Of a stretch of 64,000 nt of DNA, positions 7,711 through 13,813 are shown in pieces (the first letter of the stretch is position 1; every line of letters begins with the position of its first letter). Origin of the DNA: Scleromatobacter sp964418745. GTDB taxonomy: Bacteria > Pseudomonadota > Gammaproteobacteria > Burkholderiales > Burkholderiaceae_C. The translations under genes and the position numbers were made by a program. The stretch lies in NCBI GenBank assembly GCA_964418745.1, contig CAYQMX010000001.1, positions 124,001-188,000 on the forward strand, read 5' to 3'. The notes under the pieces are model-generated. The model made no database searches. It worked only from the letters and a program-made list of their open reading frames with translations, and was not told the origin of the DNA.

Positions 7711-8854
7711 GCAGCGGTTCTCCCATGTTGGCCAGGGCCAGCGACTGGCGGATCTTCTCCGTCGAGGCCCACAGCGTGAAGACGAGGGTCTTCAGCGTCT
7801 GGTCGCCCGCAGTCTGCAGCAACGCGGGAACGCTGTCGAGTCCGTCGATGTTGAGCACGCCCACGACGTCCTGCGCCACGGCGACGTCGTCGCGCGCGAC
7901 GATGCGGCCGATCGGCAGCGACAGCACCCACTGCAGCCGCGGGTTGAGCTTGGCCTGCTCGGGCCCGGGCAGCACGCCGGCCGTCCAGCCGGCACCGCGG
8001 CGGCGGATCGAGAACGGCGTCCCGTCGGTGAACGCGCGCCCGGTGCTGCCGTGGTCGAGCGCGAGCTCGATGTCGTGCTCGGGCGCCCAGGTCATGTTGT
8101 CCCACGCGCCGGGAATCATGCGCAGCGCGCTGGCGCTGGGCACGAAGATGTTGGCCCGCACCAGCTCCGCCGCCAGGCCCAGGTGCGCCGCGGCCAGGGC
8201 GCGGATCTGCTGGACCAGCATGCGCACTCGGCGCAGGTGGTCGTCGGGCAGGTGCGGGAAGGCGATGAAGCGCGCCCACTTGTCGTAGTTGGCGATGTTG
8301 AGCACTTCGCTGTGGCCGCCGACCACCTGCCGGTCGTGCACGCCGGGGCACGCGGTGTTGAAGCCGAGCGCCCCGCTGGCCCCCGCGCGCGGCGCGAGCG
8401 GCCCGGCCAGGCGCGCGAACAGCTCGGCCGCGCGCACCACCCAGTCGCCGGTGGCGCGCTCGTTGCGCAGCGCCTGGATCCAGCGCCTGCGCGCCAGCAT
8501 CGCGCCCCACGGGAAGTCGCGCCGCACGATGCTGCCGGTCAGCACCACCCGGTCGAAGCGCAGGTTGCCGTTCTCGGCCTCGAGCACTTCCAGCGCGAGC
8601 CAGGTGCCGAAGCTGTGCGCGATCACGCTCACGCGGCGCGCGCCGGTGCGGTCCATCAGGTCGCGCAGCTCGCGGCGCAGCCATTGCACGCGGCCGGCGC
8701 GCGCCCAGGGCAGCAGGAACGCCAGCACGCCGAAGAAGCCGTAGTCGAGGTGGTACGGGATGAGCCCGTAGCGGGCGAGGTAGGGCGTGATCTGTTTCTG
8801 CCACTGTCCGCGCGTGCGGATGCCGTGCAGCGTCACGACGATCTTGAGGGCCAC
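7700..8854 (-). CDS. Alpha/beta-hydrolase with a C-terminal GAF-like domain
   Basis: A 384-residue, probably cytosolic protein with a GTG start preceded by GGGAG. Residues 1-~200 look like an alpha/beta-hydrolase: VVTLHGIRTRGQW (oxyanion-hole strand), VSVIAHSFGTWLALEVL with the nucleophile elbow AHSFG, and a late His in VGGHSEVLNI that could complete the triad. Residues ~235-384 resemble a GAF sensory domain (NIFVPS, GSTGRAFTDGTPF, WVLSLPIG, VVGVLNIDGLD). Hydrolases of this type with regulatory tails occur scattered in proteobacteria and I know no assigned role. The 61-residue protein and cytidine deaminase follow in the same operon. A lipase, esterase or signalling hydrolase controlled by a ligand of the GAF domain is an inference. 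Confidence 0.7.
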   Translation of the reverse strand: MALKIVVTLHGIRTRGQWQKQITPYLARYGLIPYHLDYGFFGVLAFLLPWARAGRVQWLRRELRDLMDRTGARRVSVIAHSFGTWLALEVLEAENGNLRFDRVVLTGSIVRRDFPWGAMLARRRWIQALRNERATGDWVVRAAELFARLAGPLAPRAGASGALGFNTACPGVHDRQVVGGHSEVLNIANYDKWARFIAFPHLPDDHLRRVRMLVQQIRALAAAHLGLAAELVRANIFVPSASALRMIPGAWDNMTWAPEHDIELALDHGSTGRAFTDGTPFSIRRRGAGWTAGVLPGPEQAKLNPRLQWVLSLPIGRIVARDDVAVAQDVVGVLNIDGLDSVPALLQTAGDQTLKTLVFTLWASTEKIRQSLALANMGEPLHDD

Positions 8855-8898
8855 GGTGTCGGTCTCCCGTCGCCTCGCCCCCGTGGAAATGCCAAAGG

Positions 8899-8924
8899 AA
8901 GATGCGAGCCGTAGCCCGCATCTT
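8899..8924 (-). terminator. Hairpin between glycine-zipper lipoprotein and hydrolase genes
   Basis: Perfect 8-bp arms AAGATGCG (8899-8906) and CGCATCTT (8917-8924) enclose 10 nt. Read on the minus strand, the stem is followed by CCTTTGGCATTT. The T tract is interrupted, so this is a plausible but not classical terminator for the upstream lipoprotein gene. Confidence 0.4.
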
Positions 8925-9044
8925 GAAGCGTCACTGGCTCACCGCGTGAGGCGCCCGCCGGGCGCCGCGCGGCACCGCCTTACCGGGCCGCTCTTGGCCT
9001 CACGGCTGCGATGCGAGCGCCCTTCGGAGCGGCCGTGCGTGCGC

Positions 9045-9563
9045 TCATTGCGGGGCCGGCGCCGGTGCGTAGACCGCGGGCGCCGCGGCGCCGGTGGTCA
9101 CCGGCGGTGCGCGCATCACGCGCACGCGACCGCCCGTGGTGATCATGATGACCGGGTCGCCGGGGGCGAAGGTCTCGCTGCCCAGGCCCTGGATCACCGC
9201 GCGGCGCTCGCCGTTCTTCAGCTGCACCAGGATCTCGACGGCCTGCTGCTGCGTGGCGTCGCGCTCGACGGCGTTGCCGATCAGGCCGCCGGCGATCGCG
9301 CCGACGATGCCCACGATGCCGCCGGTGCGCGGGCCGCCCACGTTGGAGCCGGCGATGCCGCCGATGACGGCGCCGCCCACGGTGCCCACGCCGCTCTGGC
9401 TTCCTGCCAGCGTCACCGGCCGCAGCGACAGCACCGTCGCGTCCTGCACCGACGACATGCGCTGGGCGTCGTAGCGGCTGACGACATCGGGGTTGGCAGT
9501 CTGGCAGGCGGCCAGCGAGCCGAGGGCGACGACGGCCGCGACCGTGACGAGTTGCTTGAACAT
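9045..9563 (-). CDS. Glycine-zipper outer-membrane lipoprotein (SlyB/Pcp-like)
   Basis: A 172-residue lipoprotein. The signal peptide ends in the lipobox LAAC (Cys at residue 20), directing lipidation and outer-membrane placement. A glycine-zipper segment follows (GTVGGAVIGGIAGSNVGG, GIVGIVGAIAGGLIGNAVE), then an SH3-like tail with GERRAVIQGLGSETFAPGDPVIM. SlyB/Pcp-type proteins stabilise the outer membrane under stress. ATG 9563 begins the signal peptide directly; an extension to 9644 is unlikely. The 5' leader contains a strong hairpin at 9583-9618 just upstream of the ribosome site. Confidence 0.88.
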   Translation of the reverse strand: MFKQLVTVAAVVALGSLAACQTANPDVVSRYDAQRMSSVQDATVLSLRPVTLAGSQSGVGTVGGAVIGGIAGSNVGGPRTGGIVGIVGAIAGGLIGNAVERDATQQQAVEILVQLKNGERRAVIQGLGSETFAPGDPVIMITTGGRVRVMRAPPVTTGAAAPAVYAPAPAPQ

Positions 9564-9582
9564 GGCGATTCTCCGGGGATGA

Positions 9583-9618
9583 CCTGCCAACGCCGACCGC
9601 GCGGTCGAGGTTGACAGG
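9583..9618 (-). promoter_or_regulatory. 5' leader hairpin of the glycine-zipper lipoprotein gene
   Basis: Arms CCTGCCAAC (9583-9591) and GTTGACAGG (9610-9618) pair with one mismatch around the inner palindrome GACCGCGCGGTC. On the minus strand this sits about 10-20 nt ahead of the Shine-Dalgarno and the ATG at 9563, where it could affect translation or mRNA stability. Confidence 0.35.
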
Positions 9619-9710
9619 CCACAGATGCCGTCACTCTGCAGCAAAGCAATTGCCGCCGTGGGCAGGCGTGCGTAAAGAAATGTGGCCTGAGGCGGGCCTG
9701 AACGCTCCGC

Positions 9711-10268
9711 TCAGCCGTGCAGCCGGCTGCTGCGCGGCACGCTGGCCAGCAGGAACTCCATCTGGTCGGCCAGGATGCGGCGCCCGCGCAGGATCATGTC
9801 CTCGTGCAGGCTGGGCACGTAGGGCAGGTACATCAGGCTCATGTTGGCCTCCTCGGGCATGCGGTTGCCCTTGCGGCCGTTGCACGAGCGGCAGGCCGTG
9901 ATGCAGTTCATCCAGGTGTCGAGCCCGCGGCGCGACACCGGGATGATGTGCTCGCGCGTGAGTTCGTCGCTCGCGAAGCAGCCGGCGCAGTACGCGCAGA
10001 CATGGCGGTCGCGCGCGAACAGCTTGCCGTTGGTGAGCGCGGGGGTCTGGCGCCAGGCGCGCGAGGGGATGGTGCCGCGCACCGCGATGATGGAGTGCAC
10101 CTCGATGCGGGACTGCTTGCCGGTGGCGCGCTGCGTGCCGCCGCGCATCACGTGGCACGGGTCGCCCAGCGTCCAGGCGACGGCGTCGCACGCATACAGG
10201 ATGGCGGCCTCCTTGACCGTCATCCAGGCTTGTGGCCTTCCCGACACGTCCAGCTGCAGCACATCCAT
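9711..10268 (-). CDS. HNH endonuclease family protein
   Basis: A 185-residue protein with a zinc-supported HNH nuclease fold: CAYCAGCF (first CxxC), LTREHIIPVSRRGLDTWMNCITACRSCNGRKGNRMPEE (the H...N...H core plus second CxxC). The N-terminal half (WMTVKEAAILYACDAVAWTLGDPCHVMRGG) has no name I recognise. Stand-alone proteins of this size are common in Burkholderiales chromosomes; the biological substrate is unknown. ATG 10268 is preferred because AAGGAG lies 10 nt upstream. No phage or restriction genes adjoin it. Its promoter region carries a palindrome (10288-10304). Confidence 0.85.
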   Translation of the reverse strand: MDVLQLDVSGRPQAWMTVKEAAILYACDAVAWTLGDPCHVMRGGTQRATGKQSRIEVHSIIAVRGTIPSRAWRQTPALTNGKLFARDRHVCAYCAGCFASDELTREHIIPVSRRGLDTWMNCITACRSCNGRKGNRMPEEANMSLMYLPYVPSLHEDMILRGRRILADQMEFLLASVPRSSRLHG

Positions 10269-10287
10269 TTCCGGGGCGCTCCTTGTC

Positions 10288-10324
10288 TGTATGGCAAGCA
10301 TACAACTACTGGATGAAACCTCAA
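10288..10324 (-). promoter_or_regulatory. Putative promoter of the HNH gene with overlapping palindrome
   Basis: On the minus strand, TTGAGG (10324-10319) and TATGCT (10302-10297) are separated by 16 nt, placing transcription start about 20 nt ahead of the HNH start codon. The interrupted palindrome TGTATG-N5-CATACA (10288-10304) covers the -10 element and could be an operator. It does not fit the CTGT-N8-ACAG LexA box. Confidence 0.45.
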
Positions 10325-10421
10325 CTGATGATGGAAACAGCCTGTTGTCGGACGGCCATCGCACTCGTCGGCGCGACGCTGAAACGCGAATGGCTCGCCG
10401 ACTTCAGCGTTAACCACTATG

Positions 10422-10445
10422 GAATTCGCACGATCGTGCTATTCG
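10422..10445. promoter_or_regulatory. TetR-type operator, copy 1 (beta-oxidation locus)
   Basis: The core GCACGATCGTGC (10428-10439) is a perfect 12-bp palindrome inside AATTCGCACGATCGTGCTAT. It shares the pattern AAT-N-G-m-ACGA with the second copy 115 bp downstream. The pattern resembles operators of beta-proteobacterial fatty-acid TetR regulators (FadP type). Confidence 0.5.
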
Positions 10446-10512
10446 GTGTCGGTTTCGTGACCGAAGCAGTGCATTTCTAGGAGATCGACCCTAAAAAAAA
10501 TGGTCGACGGGA

Positions 10513-10541
10513 TTGGCGTTCGGCGCGGTCCTATGCAAAAT
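10513..10541 (+). promoter_or_regulatory. Putative promoter of the TetR regulator gene
   Basis: TTGGCG (10513-10518) and CAAAAT (10536-10541) are spaced 17 nt. The second operator copy starts on the -10 element, which fits autorepression. Confidence 0.45.
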
Positions 10542-10560
10542 AGCACGACCGTTCGATTTC
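10537..10560. promoter_or_regulatory. TetR-type operator, copy 2, overlapping the -10 element
   Basis: AAATAGCACGACCGTTCGAT is an imperfect inverted repeat centred at 10548/10549. It aligns with copy 1 read on the opposite strand (AATAGCACGATCGTGCGAAT), differing at only a few bases. Confidence 0.5.
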
Positions 10561-10635
10561 CTCGCTCACCCGGCGCGCCGGGATGACGAAGAGCCGACAG
10601 GCACCAACGAACGCCGGCTCGCCCCGGCCGCACCC

Positions 10636-11340
10636 GTGAACGACGCCACCGCCATCCGCCGCCCGCCCCGCCCCTTGCAGAAGGGTTTGCAGACGCGCGC
10701 CACGATCATCGAGGCGGCGCTGGGTCTGGCGGCCAACAAGGGTCTCGAGGGCCTGTCCATCGGCCTGCTCGCCGAGGTCACGGGCATGAGCAAGTCGGGC
10801 GTGTTCGCGCACTTCGGCTCGCGCGAGGAACTGCAGATCTCGGTGATCCGAGACTATCACGTCAAGTTCGAGGAAGAGGTGTTTCTTCCGGCCATCCGCG
10901 AGCCCCGCGGGCTGCCGCGCCTGCGCGCGATGTTCGAGCGCTGGGTGCGCCGCGTGTCGTTCGAGATCGACTCGGGCTGCATCTACATCAGCGGCGCCGT
11001 CGAGTTCGACGACCGGCCGGGCCCGGTGCGCGATGCGCTGGCCACCATGGTGCAGACCTGGCAGGACGCGCTGACCCGCTCCATCCAGCTGGCCATCGAC
11101 GAAGGCCACCTCACCGGCGAGACGCCGCCCGAGCAGCTGATGTTCGAGATCCACGGCCTGATCCTGGCGCTGCACCACGACGCCCGATTCCTGCGCAACC
11201 CGGGCAGCGTCGAGCGCGCGCGCCTGGGCTTCCAACGCCTGCTGGCCCATTCCATTTCCGCCGCCCCCGGCACCTCGTCCGGCGCCGCGCCGGGCGCCTC
11301 CCCGCCCCGGTCGAAAGAGGCGCGCCCGTCGCGCCGCTGA
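10636..11340 (+). CDS. TetR-family transcriptional regulator of the beta-oxidation locus
   Basis: A 234-residue repressor-type protein. The helix-turn-helix is at about residues 25-70 (LSIGLLAEVTGMSKSGVFAHFGSREEL), followed by an all-helical ligand domain with GCIYISGAVEFDDRPGPVRDAL and a low-complexity Ala/Ser/Pro tail. The GTG at 10636 is the only sensible start after the promoter, although no strong ribosome site precedes it; upstream in-frame codons run into the -35 element. It lies 48 bp ahead of the acyl-CoA dehydrogenase. Position and the two matching operators suggest control by a long-chain acyl-CoA, as for FadP/PsrA-type regulators (inference). Confidence 0.85.
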   Translation: MNDATAIRRPPRPLQKGLQTRATIIEAALGLAANKGLEGLSIGLLAEVTGMSKSGVFAHFGSREELQISVIRDYHVKFEEEVFLPAIREPRGLPRLRAMFERWVRRVSFEIDSGCIYISGAVEFDDRPGPVRDALATMVQTWQDALTRSIQLAIDEGHLTGETPPEQLMFEIHGLILALHHDARFLRNPGSVERARLGFQRLLAHSISAAPGTSSGAAPGASPPRSKEARPSRR

Positions 11341-11388
11341 TCGTCTCCCCTTTCGCTTTCCCTTCCGACACGTTCCAGGAGCTCCGAC

Positions 11389-13179
11389 ATGCCCCAATAC
11401 AACCCTCCGCTTCGCGACATGCAGTTCGTGCTGCATGAAGTCCTGCACATCGAGGACGAGCTGAAGGCGTTGCCCAAGCATGCGGACACCGATGCGGACA
11501 CCATCAACGCGGTGCTCGAGGAAGGCGGCAAGTTCGCCTCCGAAGTGATCTTCCCGCTCAACCTCAGCGGCGATTCCGAGGGTTGCCACCTGGACAAGAC
11601 CACGCACGAGGTCACCCCGCCCAAGGGCTTCAAGGAGGCCTACAAGACCTTCGTGGACGGCGGCTGGGCGGCACTGTCGTGCGACCCCGAGTTCGGCGGC
11701 CAGGGCTTGCCCGTCTCGGTCAACCAGTGCTTCTACGAGATGCTCAACAGCGGCAACCAGGCCTGGACGATGTACCCGGGCCTGTCGCACGGCGCCTACG
11801 AGGCGCTGAAGGCGCACGGCACCGCCGAGCAGAAGGCGATGTACCTGCCCAAGCTGACCTCGGGCGAATGGACCGGCACGATGTGCCTGACCGAACCGCA
11901 TTGCGGCACCGACCTGGGCCTGCTGCGCTCCAAGGCCGAGCCGCAGGCCGACGGCACGTTCAAGATCACCGGCGCCAAGATCTTCATCTCGGCCGGCGAG
12001 CACGACATGGTGCCCAACATCCTGCACCTGGTGCTCGCGCGCCTGCCGGACGCGCCGGCCGGCTCCAAGGGCATCTCGCTGTTCCTGGTCCCGAAGTTCA
12101 AGGTCAACGCCGACGGCTCGCTGGGCGAGCGCAACCCGGTCTATTGCGCCGGCCTCGAGCACAAGATGGGCATCCACGCCAACGCCACTTGCCAGATCGT
12201 GCTCGAAGGCGCCGTCGGCACGATGGTGGGCGAGCCCAACAAGGGCCTCGCCGCGATGTTCGTGATGATGAACGCCGCCCGCCTGGGCGTGGGCGTGCAG
12301 TCGCTGGGCCTGACCGAGGTGGCCTACCAGAACGCCGTGGTCTACGCCAAGGATCGCCTGCAGATGCGCGCGCTGTCGGGCCCGAAGGCGCCGGACAAGC
12401 CCGCCGACCCGATCATCGTGCACCCGGACGTGCGCAAGATGCTGATGACCGCCCGCGCCTACGCCGAAGGCGGTCGCGCGCTGGCCATCCACACCGCGCT
12501 GCTGATCGACAAGGAACTCAACCACCCCGACGCCGACGTCCGCAAGGAATGCGCCGACGAAGTGGCGCTGCTGACGCCCATCGTCAAGGCGTTCATGACC
12601 GACAACGGCTGGATCGCCACCTCGCACTGCATGCAGGTGTACGGCGGCCACGGCTTCATCCACGAGTGGGGCATGGAGCAGTACGTGCGCGACTCGCGCA
12701 TCAACCTGATCTACGAAGGCACCAACACCATCCAGTCGCTGGACCTGCTGGGCCGCAAGGTGCTGGGCGACAATGGCGCCAAGCTCAAGCGCTTCGGCAA
12801 GAAGATCGCCGCGTTCGTCGAGGAAGAGGGCATCAGCGAGGCGATGCAGGAATTCGTCAATCCGCTCGCCGACCTGGGCGACAAGGTGACCAAGCTGACC
12901 ACCGAGATCGGCATGAAGGCGTTCCAGAACCCCGACGAAGTGGGTGCCGCCGCGGTGGACTACCTGCGCGTCTGCGGCCACCTGGTGTTCGCCTACTTCT
13001 TCGCCCGCATGGCCAAGGTCGCGCTCGAGAAGAAGGATTCCGGCGATCCGTTCTACAAGGCCAAGCTGACCACCGCGCGCTTCTACTTCGCCAAGCTGCT
13101 GCCGGAGACGGCCGGGCTCATCCGCACCTGCCGCGCCGGCCTCGCGCCGCTGATGGAGATGGACGAAGCGCTCTTCTGA
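11389..13179 (+). CDS. Acyl-CoA dehydrogenase (long form with C-terminal extension)
   Basis: First step of beta-oxidation: FAD-dependent dehydrogenation of acyl-CoA to trans-2-enoyl-CoA. At 596 residues it is the long bacterial form with an extra C-terminal domain (TARFYFAKLLPETAGLIRTC). The substrate/FAD motif MCLTEPHCGTDLGLL sits near residue 165. YEGTNTIQ near residue 442 supplies the likely catalytic base, Glu443. MQVYGGHGFIHEWGMEQYVRDSRI is the usual C-terminal signature. The ribosome site CCAGGAG precedes ATG 11389. It is the first enzyme gene after the TetR regulator and is followed by a DUF2147 gene and the FadB- and FadA-type genes. I do not use fadE because that name is tied to the E. 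coli protein. Confidence 0.93.
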   Translation: MPQYNPPLRDMQFVLHEVLHIEDELKALPKHADTDADTINAVLEEGGKFASEVIFPLNLSGDSEGCHLDKTTHEVTPPKGFKEAYKTFVDGGWAALSCDPEFGGQGLPVSVNQCFYEMLNSGNQAWTMYPGLSHGAYEALKAHGTAEQKAMYLPKLTSGEWTGTMCLTEPHCGTDLGLLRSKAEPQADGTFKITGAKIFISAGEHDMVPNILHLVLARLPDAPAGSKGISLFLVPKFKVNADGSLGERNPVYCAGLEHKMGIHANATCQIVLEGAVGTMVGEPNKGLAAMFVMMNAARLGVGVQSLGLTEVAYQNAVVYAKDRLQMRALSGPKAPDKPADPIIVHPDVRKMLMTARAYAEGGRALAIHTALLIDKELNHPDADVRKECADEVALLTPIVKAFMTDNGWIATSHCMQVYGGHGFIHEWGMEQYVRDSRINLIYEGTNTIQSLDLLGRKVLGDNGAKLKRFGKKIAAFVEEEGISEAMQEFVNPLADLGDKVTKLTTEIGMKAFQNPDEVGAAAVDYLRVCGHLVFAYFFARMAKVALEKKDSGDPFYKAKLTTARFYFAKLLPETAGLIRTCRAGLAPLMEMDEALF

Positions 13180-13299
13180 GCGCCGGCGACGTAAGCACAA
13201 ACCACACGCGACGAAGTCGCGCGCGGGTCACCCAATCGCCAATTTCAGAGCGATCATTGGTCCGCGGCCCCGGCCGTTTCAACATACCAGGAGACACCC

Positions 13300-13740
13300 T
13301 TGAAAAAAGCAGCACTCGCATTCGTCCTCGCCACCGCCAGCCTCGTCGCGATGGCGGACTCGACCCCGGCCGGTCTGTGGAAGACCATCGACGACGACGG
13401 CAAGACCGAGAAGTCGACGGTGCGCATCGTCATCGCCGGTGGCGTGCTCAGCGGCAAGGTCGAGCACATCACCGACCCGGCCAAGGCCGAGGAAAAGTGC
13501 ACCAAGTGCGACGACGACCGCAAGGACAAGCCGATCGTCGGCATGACCATCATCAACGACGTCAAGCAGGATCCGGAAGAGCCGAACCTGTGGACCGGCG
13601 GCCTGATCCTCGATCCGGCCAAGGGCAGCACCTACAAGGTGCGACTGAAGACCGTCGACGGCGGCAAGAAGCTGGAAGTGCGCGGCTACATCGGCTCGCC
13701 GATGTTTGGCCGCACGCAGACCTGGATTCGCGCCGAATAA
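13300..13740 (+). CDS. DUF2147 periplasmic protein
   Basis: A 146-residue secreted protein with a TTG start, supported by AGGAG six bases upstream and by a signal peptide that begins at once (KKAALAFVLATASLVAMA). The mature part shows the DUF2147 pattern: GLWKTIDDDGKTEKSTVRI, SGKVEHI, DDRKDKPIVGM, GGLILDPAKGSTYKV, LEVRGYIGSPMFGRTQTW. The family is a small lipocalin-like beta fold of unknown function, often near fatty-acid or polyhydroxyalkanoate genes. Two Cys (KCTKC) in the middle could form a disulphide. It sits inside the beta-oxidation gene set. Confidence 0.88.
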   Translation: MKKAALAFVLATASLVAMADSTPAGLWKTIDDDGKTEKSTVRIVIAGGVLSGKVEHITDPAKAEEKCTKCDDDRKDKPIVGMTIINDVKQDPEEPNLWTGGLILDPAKGSTYKVRLKTVDGGKKLEVRGYIGSPMFGRTQTWIRAE

Positions 13741-13813
13741 GAGCGTTCCCACCGGGGCCGGGCAGCAGTCCATCGCTGCCGGCCGACCCCGTTCACCCCT
13801 GGAGAGAAACAAA

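Larger units (their letters stand above)
10269..10635. other. Divergent regulatory region, 367 bp
   Basis: This lies between the HNH gene and the TetR regulator and is noticeably lower in GC than its neighbours. It contains the HNH promoter, two related inverted repeats proposed as TetR operators (10422-10445 and 10537-10560), a promoter for the TetR gene (10513-10541), and further short inverted repeats (TTCGGT/ACCGAA at 10442-10465; TCGACC/GGTCGA at 10485-10507). Confidence 0.5.

Noticed and set aside
9711..10268. HNH gene as part of a prophage or restriction system
   Set aside because: No phage, methylase, toxin or integrase genes adjoin it, and no attachment repeats are seen.
10531..13200. 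Very long open frame on the minus strand across the TetR and acyl-CoA dehydrogenase genes
   Set aside because: It is antisense to genes with clear family motifs, is rich in His, Arg, Gly and Ala, and has no domain; GC-rich sequence opens such frames by chance. The same holds for antisense frames at 13793-16147, 19672-22491, 33449-35962 and 47057-49501.
13207..13221. CGCGAC-gaa-GTCGCG hairpin after the acyl-CoA dehydrogenase as a terminator
   Set aside because: The stem is only 6 bp with no T run, and the following DUF2147 and fad genes look cotranscribed.
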